Below, piece by piece: positions 35,861-48,197 of a stretch of 64,000 nucleotides of DNA; the stretch's first letter is position 1, and every line of letters starts with the position of its first letter. The translations under genes and the position numbers were made by a program. The stretch is from Prostheceraeus crozeri (taxonomy: Eukaryota > Platyhelminthes > Polycladida > Euryleptidae): assembly GCA_907163375.1 (NCBI GenBank), contig CAJQUW010008964.1:772501-836500 (forward strand). Reading direction: 5' to 3'. The notes under the pieces are model-generated. The model did not search any database. It was not told where the DNA came from and saw only the letters and a program-made list of their open reading frames with translations.

Positions 35861-36542
35861 ATCCTCGTTCTACCCGTACCTAATTCATTATTACACTTAA
35901 ATTTTTTCTTTTTGAAAAATTGCAAGTTGTAAATTGAACGATTTTCATAATTGTAGCACTGCTCAGCAAATGCAATAACGGGTAGAAGTCTATCATAGCT
36001 CATTTTAAAGCTGAGAATGCAAGCTCTCGAATGATGTAGGGTACGTTGTTGTGCAATGCGATTGAAAGGCATGAGAATCGACTGAATTTCATTGAAATTT
36101 AGGTAGTCCGCAATAATTTTAATAATTTTGACTAATTAATGTTAGATTTTTGTAGACCAAAGGCCTACTTAGTCAACCAAATGTTTCAGGTCAAGTTCTT
36201 GTCCAATATCTTGACAATTATGGGGTTAGTGACACCTCTGATTGCGAAATGAATTGCGACCTCAGAATTATCCACATTTTAAGCTTTTAATGCGGTATAA
36301 GAAAGCGCTCTGCTCTTCTCTCCGAACCAGTGAAAGTTGATGTTCTAGTTGCACTCATGCTTATCTAAGGCGCGGGTTGAATCAAATGCTATTGATTTTA
36401 GATTGTGAATTTCTAAGTTGTTTAAAAATGTTTTTAACTGCTTAAAGAAGTTTGAATTGTATAAAAGCTCAATAAGAAATGTATGCTCCAATGAAAATCA
36501 GCGTATTAAATTGCACTGCTATATGTAATGCGTTATACTCAC
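35861..36542. other. Intergenic or intron, nothing recognised
   Basis: No exon or repeat was recognised. It would be intron downstream of the lectin-like exon if that gene continues. Confidence 0.4.
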
Positions 36543-37016
36543 TCGTTTGACAAAGAACGGATATCCTTACGTCGCAATCTTTATCCCGAAGTAACGGCAC
36601 TCCTGTCAATGCTGAGTAATGCAGTCTGACACAAAGATCTCCGCACTTATCAAATCTATAGTTATTCCATTGGCTTTGTAATTTATGCCATGGAAATCTA
36701 ACCAGTGCATCATTTGGATACCAGCGAAGATGTTTCACTATCTCTGAAGTTGCTCCGACTGCCAAGCACTCTCGTTGAGGGAAGCGATTTTCAGTGAAAC
36801 TCTCATTTTTCATCATTCCTATCCACATGTCACCGACATGACTAAAGACCATTTGTCCGACGACATAATTCAGCATAGATGCTGATTCGATTCGAGATAT
36901 TCTCTTTCCAATACGTATGCATTGTTCCACTGCTTCACTGAAGTTGAATCTTCCTTTCACAATTTGATATCCATGACCACTGACCTGATGCAATGAATAA
37001 CTGAATTCCAAATGTG
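36543..37016 (-). CDS. C-type lectin-like domain exon (phase 1-1)
   Basis: On the - strand an acceptor (TTTTTATTTGCAG) precedes 37016 and a strong donor (GTGAGT) begins at 36542. The 474-bp exon enters and leaves in phase 1, the symmetric class used for shuffled extracellular modules. The reading has the CTLD order: GHGYQIVKGRFNFSEAVEQC (first Cys), an alpha-helical stretch, VGDMWIGMM (the WIG core), ECLAVGA, LRWYPNDAL, KCGDLCVRL, and LRDKDCDVRISVLC with the closing Cys pair. The usual Ca-binding EPN/QPD and WND triads are not seen in standard form, so sugar binding is doubtful. Likely part of a larger secreted or membrane protein. Confidence 0.8.
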
Positions 37017-37413
37017 CTGCAAATAAAAATTCAACTTTCAAATAACGCATAAAAGAATAGGCCTAATTCATCCAATCAATCAAATTGATTTATTCTCTAT
37101 TGATATAATGACAAGACTATAGTAAGACTATAGTAACAAGACTATATATAATCTATAGATATAATGACGCAAACTATTGTCATCACAAACCAAATTACAA
37201 AAAAATAAAAAGAAGTTTACATGTTCAAAACTGTTAAAATGAGACAATATTTCAATTCAGGTTTCGGCGCAACGAAACAAAAGCGAATTCAATTTCGGGA
37301 ACTTGTGGGTTATCTCCCACCACGTTTTCAAATTTGTCTAAAAGCCGTAGAAATAAATCAATCGTCACAAAACTTTGAAAACACGTAAGTGAGGATATTC
37401 TCTGTCCACATAC

Positions 37414-37515
37414 CAAATTTTGGGCAAATCGGATAAGTACTTTTTGCATTAGGAGCGATAACTTGAAGTGCAGCGATGGCGGCAGCTTGATCTGACTTGT
37501 CAACGACCTCATCGT
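37414..37515 (-). CDS. Possible small upstream exon of the lectin-like gene
   Basis: A 102-bp stretch on the - strand between TTTCTGCTCAG and a GTATGT donor, also phase 1-1, compatible with splicing to the exon at 37016. The reading is DDEVVDKSDQAAAIAALQVI, then APNAKSTYPICPKF. No family recognised; the splice sites and phase are the only evidence, so it may be chance. Confidence 0.3.
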
Positions 37516-37549
37516 CTGAGCAGAAAGCACTTGAGGTCAACAAAGTCAT

Positions 37550-38900
37550 TTCTCGACAACTCGAGAAGCGATGATGACCGGGCTACATCCCTCACATTAA
37601 TATGCTTAAAGTGTGGCAAAGTAGTGGTCGTGAGAAGATTTCAAATAGCAGTGGATGAGACGAAGAGGGAGAGAGAACAATGCACACACGAGCAGCAATG
37701 ATGCGTCGAACAGGTGAAGTCAGATCAAGCTGTTGACTTCGCTACACTTCACGTCATCGCCTCTAATGCAAGAAGTAATTGTCTGATCTGCATATAATTT
37801 TGTATATAGGTAGAAAATGTGCTCAAGTTCGTGTACTCGAAGTTTGGTGACGATTGATTCATTTTTGCAGATTTTATACAAATTTCAAAACCTTGGGGAG
37901 ATACCCAATTTCCATTTAATATATTTGTGATTAGGATCAAAGTAGTAGATATGTTTCAGAGCACCATAATAAGTAGACATGCGTGGGAAGAAATCATGCT
38001 TGCGAATTCTCACCTCACTGCATGGTGAACACATCAACGTGCCTTGCAGGCTAGTCTAATAGAATGTTTGATGCAGGGTAAGACACAATGATGTAAAATT
38101 TTTACAAAACAGCAAATCCGTCGAATCACGCCGATGCACGAACTAAAGTCTAATGCTTGCTTTGCATAATTTATCGCACATACCACTGTTATAAAGTTAT
38201 ATACATGCACCATCTTCTTGTGAAAGCACAACTCCTGAACGAATTTTTTGAGCACCCAATAATCAAGATTTGTTCAGACGCTCTTCAGAGTCCTAGGCTA
38301 CAAAATATTCAAAGTATTTACATATTTTGAATAGTGGCAAAATTCTTCTCAAAAAGCCTAATATGCGGTAATAGACGCTATGTGAAGACCGTAACACATT
38401 TTGTAAGCAAATTGGACATCAAGATGTCTGATGAGTTTCACTGGTTGTATGTTATGATTGTTAATCATGCAATCAAATTCAATTTAATGCGCTCGTTTAA
38501 AAGAGAATGTTATGTAATAATTCAGCACTTTTCAATAATTAAAATCATATCTTCCATTTCCAACACCACAAAGAAAAGGGTGAGCGCATGATGTAGGTCA
38601 ACAGTCTTTTACAGATGAAATTCTTTTCAGAAAAATTTCAAATCATAGTTGAACATTAGACAAGTTTGACACAACGACAAAGACGGTGGAATATCATCTC
38701 AGACACCACTGGTGACAGGCCGAGGATCAGACCTTGAGGTACTTCAGGTGTAACAGGGCCCATGCAGACAGACTCAATTCCACTTCAATTGAATTACTAA
38801 ATCGGATAATCGATTATCGAACTTTCAATTTTTCGAATCGCGCCCAATGATGAAAATTTGCACTTGAATTTGTATTTGAAATTTTTTCAAAACTAATATG
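37550..38900. other. No gene recognised
   Basis: Only short frames, with no family signature or matching splice sites. It may include intron or promoter of the - strand lectin-like gene. Confidence 0.4.
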
Positions 38901-38908
38901 CTCCTATA

Positions 38909-39116
38909 CAGAGTTGGGTGCGGGACAGGTCAGTCCGCAGTCTGCGAGTCGCTACAGCTCTCGCGGTCCGGGGCCAGTTTTCTACACTTGCGGAACTATT
39001 GAGGTAAAATGTACATCTTTTGATTTTAAAGGAGTCAGCCCTAACCATAATCTATTATAAATGACCCCCGTGCGGGTCGGGGTGGGCCCAGAAAATCCGG
39101 CCCGTATCCAACTCTG
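38909..39116. mobile_element. Short hAT-like MITE
   Basis: 208 bp with ends CAGAGTTGGGTGCGGG and, complemented, CAGAGTTGGATACGGG. The flanking 8-mers CTCCTATA (38901-38908) and CTCCTACA (39117-39124) agree at seven of eight bases. GC-rich interior, no coding capacity. Confidence 0.8.
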
Positions 39117-39399
39117 CTCCTACAAATCATTAGGCCTGCCTTTTATCTGGGATTCATTGACAGCTGAAGTACAAAAGGGAAGTTTCTTACGGTGCTCTTC
39201 TATTCAGATAAAATTGTTATGCTTACTTTGACTTAGATAACATAACGTTTGATGTTCAATGGCAGTCAGGCGTAAGGTCCATGCCATGTGCATGAGATTC
39301 AAAAATGCAGGTTTGTTCCTGACCATCCACGAGATGAATAATACCAAGAACAGTTAGAAGAGAACACATATGCTAGTGAGTGTTTAATCAATATCCGAA

Positions 39400-40705
39400 A
39401 CAATAGAATCAGAGCATATTGCAATCCCACTTCGATGGTCTTACATCCTTCAAAATCCTAAATGCTCAAAATTCATTAATAATAAAAAAGGAATGAAAAG
39501 TATGTTTATTATACGTGGTCATCGCTCAATGAATAGGTCTAATCAATGAATGAAAGCGTGAATTTTTGCAAATTATTCGCGTCTGTATGTTAGCGATTTG
39601 GTACTTCAGACTTTAATATACGAGTAGTATAAGTAGCATGAAATTTATTTGATATCAAGAAGAATGAAAACTTTCTACGAAATATTCTAATAAAACGGAT
39701 ATGAAGCTAATTATCAAGAACATTTATCAGGTGATATTTATGAACCGCATTATAATGCAAGTATTCATGCAAAATTTGAGACCTTATTCTGCTTCTTGGC
39801 TCAAATTTCAAGGTCGGTAACAAATCCAGTTAATAGCTTTTGTTCATCAGGCCAGATTTCTTAAGTCAAGACTCTTGTCTAAATTGTTGACTAGCAGACT
39901 GCGGCCGATAAAAATCACTTTGCAAAATTGAGTTATAAATGGATAGAATGAATTCTCGATGCAGCTACAATTCAAGTATATTAATGTGGATTAATTCAAT
40001 TTTCATATGAATATGATTTTGTGATTCACTAAACTTATGTTTTATTTCTTATCTGTATCTGAATAATATTACGCACCCATCTGTACATCTTTAAAAGTTA
40101 GTTATGACCATTGTCTTTGATTATGGTTTGCCCTTTCAGTGGCAGGTAGTTTGTGTCATGACCATGCCCAAGAAAATGTTCTTACCAATGAAGCTATAAA
40201 CATTAGATAATAATCACCCATCGAATTGCTAAGAGCATCACCTCTCTAAGGTTGTCATGACGCTGAGGATTTGTAAAATATAAAATACTGTTCTTTCTTC
40301 AGTTTTGCTCTCATTATCAGTCAATTCCGTGTCAATTTCTCCAAAACTGTGAAATTTTACATATTCCACATGTAGTACTGGGTTACAACTTACAACTCGA
40401 GTTCATTTAATAAAATCAAAACTGCATGCACATTGGGTATATACACGTATTTAATACTGATATGCTACTGCACGTAATGTACTTACTCAATAATTATTAT
40501 CTTATAAATTGTATTAGGCGTTATCTATAAATGTATATATAAATATTCCAAACAAGAGAATTAGAGTCTATTGCAATCATGCTTCTATGATCTTAAATCT
40601 TTCAATATCTTTTGGCGTGTAAAAGCTCAAAATTCATTATGATAAAAAAAGGATTGAAACTTGTTCATCACATATAGCCTACATGGTCATCGCTTAATGA
40701 ATAAT
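39400..40705. repeat. Repeat pair 39400-39545 / 40545-40705 around dispersed repeat copy 2
   Basis: The two segments share ordered blocks (AAAGCTCAAAATTCATTA-like, GATAAAAAAAGGA-like, GGTCATCGCTYAATGAATA). Between them, 39612-40175 is the diverged second copy of the repeat at 26050-26870. The block therefore looks like an old tandem or composite array of one repeat family. Confidence 0.6.
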
Positions 40706-40846
40706 CATATATCACAAACGTGAAATAGGATGCAAAAAAGTGATGCAAAAAATGAATTACCTAAAAAATCTCCGCTATTATAAATTTAAATTATTATGAT
40801 GCAACTACAATAATTATGACGCAATATACAATCATTCTATTTAGTT

Positions 40847-41320
40847 CACTAGGTGACATGCCACGCTCAATCACGCGTAATTCACGCGTGAACGACGTGT
40901 AATTGCACATGACTCCAAACATCCGTGGCTATGCGGGACATTGCTGAAACATCTGTTATATAAGTTAGTATAGTTGGCAGTCCTGTTATATAGACTTTGC
41001 GTCTCATGTGTCTGCATGTATCAGAGGCTAAACAATGTGATAGGACTTCAATTTCATGCTCAGGGAAGACAGAACATGCCTAGCGGTTCATCCGTGGCTC
41101 AAACGGCAGCGCAGACAACCGTAGACGACGCGCAAACTATAAACGCTCGCCCGCGCGTTTTCATGAACATTCCCCATGGTTTAACAGTATCAGATCAAGT
41201 GATTTCTGACACTTAGTGCAGCGCGTGTGTACGCGGGTAGAAGAATAGAATGTCCTTAACCACGGATGTTTGGGGTGCTTCGTAATTACGCGTGAATTAC
41301 GCGTGGCAAGTCACCTAGTG
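40847..41320. mobile_element. Non-autonomous element with CACTAGGTGA ends
   Basis: Ends CACTAGGTGACATGCCACG and, complemented, CACTAGGTGACTTGCCACG. TIR-like similarity runs on for about 75 bp through ACGCGTAATTCACGCGT and CCAAACATCCGTGG blocks. About 474 bp; CACTA-like termini, but no clear 2-3-bp target duplication could be read. No transposase. Confidence 0.75.
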
Positions 41321-42535
41321 TTGAATGATTTCCAGACGCATATTGTAACCCATGTGAGCTTTTGTTTCTAAGTTCATTTATAAGAGAGTGAAAATCCATG
41401 GATATTACTTCATTATCTGGAGATAGGTCAATTTTCCATGAAGCTATTAGCGAAAAATCTCACATGGACACTCAATAATGAAAATGCAAAGAACACTGAG
41501 TATAAGCAAACAATAATACGCTTGTTCTTAATGGAATCGTTCTATTTACTAATCGAGACGCACAGCATGAACTGTTTCGTTTCCTCTTGTACTATTCAGA
41601 ATAATTTGGCATATTTACCCGCCAAACTTTTATTCCCAAGTTATCTTTCACATTCACAAAGGTATGGATATGAATACTGCATGACGTCTGTATGCAGTGA
41701 GGGCATCGACCACTTACAAATTGCAAGGACTTTATGAATAGTCGACAGAAGTGCCGGATGTAAATTGAAGTTATAAAATTAATCTCAAATTCTGTTCATT
41801 CAGAATTTAAAGGCATACGGAATAAAGGAAAATTTTTCCTGGATAAAATTGTAGGTTTGTCTACCACGATGCTAAATTCGATCTGATTGATAAAATGCAA
41901 AGATTTGAAAGACAATTTTCCCATTTTCATCTCCCTAGAATCACGTGGCGAGCACTTGAGTTTGACGGATGTATGCTTTTATAGGGAGTCCTCACTTCAC
42001 TGATTAAAAGGTACATACACAGACGTTGCCCAAATCAGTGTACATAAAATTAATTTATGTACCTTGCCGAAGATAAGGTATTATGTTTCCGGGAAGCTTA
42101 TTTTCACCTACTCAGTCTTATGGTAACTCATTTCGACACAGGAAGTTCTTTTGTTAAATGTCGGGCTTTCCAGAAATTACTTTAGAAGCAGTACCGTATT
42201 TATAGAATGAAATAATTCAAAGTTGCGTGTTTTTACATAGTTTCTATGAATAATCTGACAATATTTCACTTTTTACTCATAAGAGATGAGCATAGTAAGT
42301 ACCTTGAATGCATGATGCACCTCTTTTGTCTACGATGCTACATTAGTCTGCAATCAGTATTAATTATTAAAAATTGTGATTCTTCAAGTGACTCGCCGGA
42401 TGCTTTGCGTGATTAGTACTGAGCACATTCGGATTAATAGTATAGGTATTCCTACATATAATGTGTGATTATAAGGAAAACAGTTGGCATGTTTGCATAT
42501 TCCAGCTTGAAACCCAATAATTCGTTCAGGAATAC
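41321..42535. other. Intergenic, no feature
   Basis: Short frames only, including a 99-codon frame at 41438-41737 without recognisable motifs. Confidence 0.4.
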
Positions 42536-43180
42536 ATTCCCGTACAGAAAAATTTTCATGTACGGTGAATTGTTGGGTTATTGGGTTATTGGGCTGGTTC
42601 CAGGGAAGGTCTGGTGACCGTGAAGAACAGTTCCATTGACATCTGGTAAAGACCGTACAACGGGATTCCTTCTGGGAGCATGTAAGTCCCAGGGCGGTTG
42701 CTTGATGGCTGTGTCTGGGTCATCGATAATTTAGTCTGGTTACTTGGTTTCAGGGTTGGTTCCTGTTGGGGTCTGGGCCCTACGAGCTGGTTTTCATGAC
42801 TGGGGGAGACACCCCTGTAACTGGCAATCTGCCTCCGCGAGAGTCAGCGCTATAGTGAGCACGTCCATGATAATGTGGAAGACTGCTGACAGGGTTATTT
42901 TCGTTGGAAGTCAGCATGACAAAGATGCAAATGAGCTGGGGTTCAGAAACTTGATGGGGACCTTCCCATAAGTGCAGCTATGTCCCTTGTCGGTTTAATG
43001 GGGTGTCCCTGTATGCGTGCATCCATCGCAACATACCAGGGCCCCAGGGTGGCGCGGCATGCTGTTGGTTTGTTGCTGGGTTGATTGGGCTATCTAGATT
43101 GTTGCTACTCTGGGTCCCAGTTCGCACTTTCGGGTACATATTTTGCCTGAAAAAGAATTTGCATGTACAGTGAATTATTG
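42536..43180. repeat. G-rich block between short direct repeats
   Basis: Begins and ends with related sequence (TTTTCATGTACGGTGAATTG near 42553 and TTTGCATGTACAGTGAATTA near 43152). The interior is conspicuously G/T-rich (TTGGGTTATTGGG repeats, GGTTGGTTCCTGTTGGGG) against the A/T-rich surroundings. Probably an unclassified repeat; no coding evidence. Confidence 0.45.
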
Positions 43181-46100
43181 ATTAATTATCTTGGCAGACT
43201 TTAATAATGGCATAGCCTAGTTGGAATAAAACTTACGGGAGATATCAGTGCGAATGGTCATTTCAATAGTCGGAATTATATTGTTTAGACTTTCAATTTC
43301 GCCCAATGCAACCAGATGTTGATCATTGTCTAAACACGCAGAGGATTTTTTCCAATGAATTTGCTAATGCAGTCTCTGATTGATGAACTAGCTATCTTTT
43401 CTGTTAAGTCTGTCAGTTAATTAAGTTGAAAAATATTAAATGATGCGATAGATAGCAATAAATAAATGGATATATTTGAATTGAAAAAACTGGTTGATTA
43501 ACAAAATGTAGGAAGCAACTAAATAACCGAACAACAATTAATAATTGATTTGATAAAAGTACTGCTCGACAGCATACTCACCAAAGAAAAAGAAAATGAC
43601 CCATTTCATTTTTCAATCGTCAAGAACACGGATTGAGAATGAAAATCAAACACCGATCAAGTTCTCACAATGTAAGCAATGATAGAAAATTATAGAGCGC
43701 TTCTTAGAGGTGATATGAATGGCATTTTGAATTTCACTTCGTCGAAATATTATCCAATGGCAACGAGAGTTGCTGAGAGTTAATTCAGTATCCTCAACAT
43801 TGGCTTACTTTCTTAATGAAATTTTTTTTATGAAAAGGATTCATTCAAATGATATTGTATTTGTTCGAATGACGGTATTCTGGAACAACAGAAACCGTTG
43901 TTGAATGTGTGTAGCTAACAATTAATCAGATACGTACATATCATTAAAAAATCTGTAAATGCATGTAGAAGTGAAAGAAGAGGCAAACGGCTAGTTAGCA
44001 AAAGCACACAATTCTCCAGCAATGAAGCATCCGCTTTATTATTTTTACTTAACTTGCACATGCGAGCTTGGGCTGATAATCAATTTGCAAACATAAATGC
44101 ATTTTGTACTCGTATTTACCTTAATAATTATGAATAGTACATAACTATATACAAATATACTATATATAACTATATAACTATATACTATATATCATTCACA
44201 AGCTTAAGCGCTTACAAATAAATAAATACATATATATTAAAATGACAATTTCAAGAAGAATTCAGGCTGAATCAATTTCGCAACTCTGTGGATGGTCATG
44301 TGACCATAAATGACAAATTTACATGAAGAGTAATGATAAACACCATGCTGATTTTTCATAGGGTCATTAGGCCGGGATTGGCCCTTCGAAGCATTCAGGT
44401 GGCAGCATCTCCACGAAATAGCCGGCATTTGTTATTTATTGCTAAGTCCATCGGAATAGATTAACTTTAGTAAAATCAGCAATTTTAGTAAACCAGGAAA
44501 GCTATATTTTCTCATGATTTCAAATTTCTCAAATTTCAAAATTCATACATTTTTAGGTCAAAAAGTAATTCAGTTCTGTTAATGTTTCTGCTTAGGATGA
44601 TTCCGCATGCATGTCATTCAACAATCAACATAATTCATGCAATAATATCTTTTTTAAACAATATTTCAGATATGGTAAGTAAATATTAATTTTAAGTTAC
44701 GCCATTTTGTTGTAAGAATAATGGGAACGATGATGCAACAATTCTAATCAATATTAATGAATTAGTTCACCAATCGCAAGACTATGGAAATTTGAAATTC
44801 CATATCGATAATTTCGATATCATTTTTATTAGGTCCGCAAATGTGTCCGTATTGGTCAATCTATTACCTAGTAACACGCTTCTGACGGCCCTACACTGGC
44901 CGAGAAATGGGACATGTGGGTCGTCGTGGGCAGCACTTTTTTTAAGATTGGCAAGATGGCGGTACCGCATGAGCTGGGTTAGGCCCAATAAAACCTTTAC
45001 AGAACAAGTGACGGGACAGAATAGGTCAATATTGGCCCTGATGGGCATAGTAATTCCAATAGCGGGGCGATTCCGTTCAAATCGGCCCTCGTCAGCTGTA
45101 AGCCTATGCTGGCGCATAAGGCCTACTAGTTCCCAATTGTGGCCCAACCATAATACAGTGCCTTTTATCATTTTACTAATACCTGGTAGAAGGGTACATT
45201 AATAAACACCGAACTAGACAGATCCTGTAGAGAATAATTCATGATATTGGATGATGCAACTACTATCTCGTGTTCATCGATCGGTCGCTCAATCATATTC
45301 CCACAATTTCGATTAACGGGAATTGGTTAAGCAGAATAAAGGGATGGGGGTCAGTGAGATTGAAAAGGAGATTGCTGAGAGATTCTCGCCATGGAGATTT
45401 CTGAAAATTGATGCGATCTCCGATCTTTCGAAGGACTGTCGAAATTGCAATTCTCTACTATGCAGAAGCAAAACTGCTGACATCAATCTTCCGGCTATTG
45501 TCCGATAGTTTACAAGCACGTGCTTACAAGTCATGGTATTGAACAAAGCATCAGAATGCCGCTGTTATTTCCTGGAAGTCAAACCGCCGGCTGACTCGGA
45601 AGTGAGTCGGAAGTGGATTGCCGGCTGAAAGTTACGACCGACATTACAGTGAGCTATATACTACAAGGTGAGCTAACCATGTCGATTTTTGGTGCTTTCA
45701 CTTCAGGATAGTGTTGGTTTGGCCTTGGAGTTAATTTTAATAATTAAGTAATGCCTCTGTTAGAGATCCAATAATTCCTCTATTTTGGACTTAAGACATT
45801 GCCAAAATGGAAATGTTTTATTAAGTAGGATATTGTCGGTTATCTTTTATTGTGGACGTAGCCTACACATTTTTGTGTAAAACTTCAATTTTGCTTGAGA
45901 TGCGTTGCTTCATCATGAAGAAATCGTGTTCTAATTTTGATTCAGATTTGCATTATTTTCTATTTCGGAAGCCAACATTTAATTTAGGTTGCACTTATCA
46001 CTAAATCATTCAACTAATGACAAGCAAACGTCTCTCTCAATTAAGACAGATGTCGCTATTATCTCGAGGCGTTCATGAGAATTTTAGAAATTACTAGAAT

Positions 46101-47629
46101 CTGACAAATCATCTAATAAAGCAAGGATGCCATTTGCCGTTAATGATGGAATCTGTGAAATTAATGGCACGATGTCGAAGTGCATATCATCCGTTTTCTT
46201 ATTGCGGCCACAAAGTAATGATGTTATCTAAGTTTTTATATAATGGTGATATAAATACATGAATTACAGTAGCTACATTTCGAACATTGATTCTCGAATT
46301 CAATTAAGAATTACAGTGTAGATGAATTTCTGATCGGAAAAACAATGAAATTAATTGAGACAAATATTTTATAAAATTGTAAGAAATTACACAAGTTTGA
46401 AACTCTAATGTAGGCAATATGCTGAACCAGGGACTAGCCGTCTCGATTGAAGTTTACAAAAGAGGCAGGACTAATATGTGCACCGTAGGGGTTTTTCAGA
46501 CTTATTTTTTACAAAAGTGTTTCTTTTCGTCTCGGAACAACTCACAGGGCAAGAAGAGCGTATCAGCCAACTTTCCAAAAAAAAAGATGTAGGATCTGGG
46601 ATCCATCAGAAAAAAACTAGAAGCGATTTTGTAAAAAAGTGTCAAAATACACACTTAGCCCCATACCACGGGGTAATATGGGCACTGACTTTGACTTATT
46701 AAATGAAGTTTATCAACGATTTTGTCGTCTCCTATACATGATCGGTTCATTAAGATAAGAAATTAAAATGGACCATGGCCGTATCGTCTGCGCATTGATA
46801 GTTAAATAAGGGTTCTTTTGCATAACCTGAAAAGCATGAATCATTTTATTTTACTCGATTTTGCACTTATTAGAAAATAACAAACATTGCATGAAGCATC
46901 CTTTCATTCATGCCACATCACTCATGTGCCCAATTCTTATACGGTATTTGGTGCAAAGGTCAATTATCGTGATTTATTGTCAATCGCTACTGATAACATG
47001 CATGCACAAGATTACAAACAACACATGGTAGACTCATACTTGAAGCTGAATAATAATCAACTGCTAACAGATAGGAAACGATACTTAATAGCCAACTGAT
47101 ATGTCTCGAGCGCTGTAAGGGCAAACTAAACTGATGCCAATCTCAGAAGCAAGTTAGGTGTTCATGATGAGAACTTTAAAATGTCATTTAGTTTGCTTGC
47201 TGTCTGACTTTCGAAAGTAAACTTGATAACAATAGGCCTGTCTCTTTCCCACAAATTTCATGCTTTGGCGCTTTGTTTGAATCTATTATCTTTCCATCAA
47301 ATTCTTATAAGTTTTTTGGATTGATTCAGAGTCCCATTTATGTCTTTCTATAAATCTCTCATAGATTCCGACTAATTGTCTGGAAAACAAGCATGACAGA
47401 AATAATAATAGTAATAATAATAAGTAGGCGTTTATTCTCAATAAATGGAAATCACATAAAGACACAAATACAAAGTCAAAAGTAAAATATTGCTGGAAGG
47501 ATCATGCCAAAGATGGCTTATGTATAACAAAGGTCAATCTCGGCACCATCGTGTAAGACACAAGAGCGATCATCACAGAGTGAATATTCTGCGTTCATAA
47601 CGTGGATAATAACATATGATGAAAATGCA
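43181..47629. other. Intergenic sequence with one block open on both strands
   Basis: Mostly A/T-rich with microsatellites (TATATAACTATA near 44150, AATAATAAT at about 47401-47424). A more G+C-rich block at 44782-45202 is open on both strands for over 120 codons, without recognisable motifs and probably repeat-derived. The (AAT)n and adjoining AATAAA-like sequence just before the Polinton resemble a retroelement 3' tail in reverse orientation. Confidence 0.4.
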
Positions 47630-48176
47630 AGTAGTAAATAGTGTGACATCCGGCGCGACGCTTCGCTTCGCTTCGCTTGCGCCGGATGTCACACTTTTGC
47701 GGGGTTTTTCAAAATTTTCAAAAAAATCAAAATTTCAAAAATTTAGGTAGATTTCAAATTTCACGTGGCCGAAGGCCGAAAATTTAGGTAGTGACAAATT
47801 TTCAAAAAACAAAATTTCAAAAATTTAAGTGGTCCCAAAATATCACGTAATCGAAAATTTAAGTTGTTCCAAAATATCACGTAATCGAAAATTTAAGTTG
47901 TCCCAAAATATCACGTAATCGAAAATTTAAGTTGTTCCAAAATATCACGTAATCGAAAATTTAAGTTGTCCCAAAATATCACGTAATCGAAAATTTAAGT
48001 TGTCTGAAAATATCACGTGGTCTAATAATTTTGAAAATTTAGGCAGATGAAAATTTAAGTTGTCTGAAAATATCACGTGGTCTAAGAATTTTGAAAATTT
48101 AGGCAGATGAAAATTTAAGTTGTCTCAAAATATCACGTAGTCTCAATATACCAGAAGATTGTATTCAAAAATATTT
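47630..48176 (+). repeat. Polinton left terminal inverted repeat
   Basis: 547 bp, nearly identical to the complement of 60047-60533. Contents from the end inward: AGTAGTA, a 54-bp hairpin (47641-47694), a unique stretch with GGCCGAAGGCC, five 34-bp units built on AATATCACGTAATCGAAAAT, and two 60-bp units carrying AATATCACGTGGTCTAA. It ends just before the first gene, so it probably also carries that gene's promoter. Confidence 0.95.
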
Positions 48177-48185
48177 ATTCAAAAT
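48172..48185 (+). promoter_or_regulatory. Candidate Polinton promoter motif, gene 1
   Basis: TATTTATTCAAAAT begins exactly 26 bases before the ATG at 48198. The identical 14-mer stands exactly 26 bases before the ATG at 49967. The motif straddles the inner edge of the left TIR. Confidence 0.5.
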
Positions 48186-48197
48186 ATTCATTTAAAA

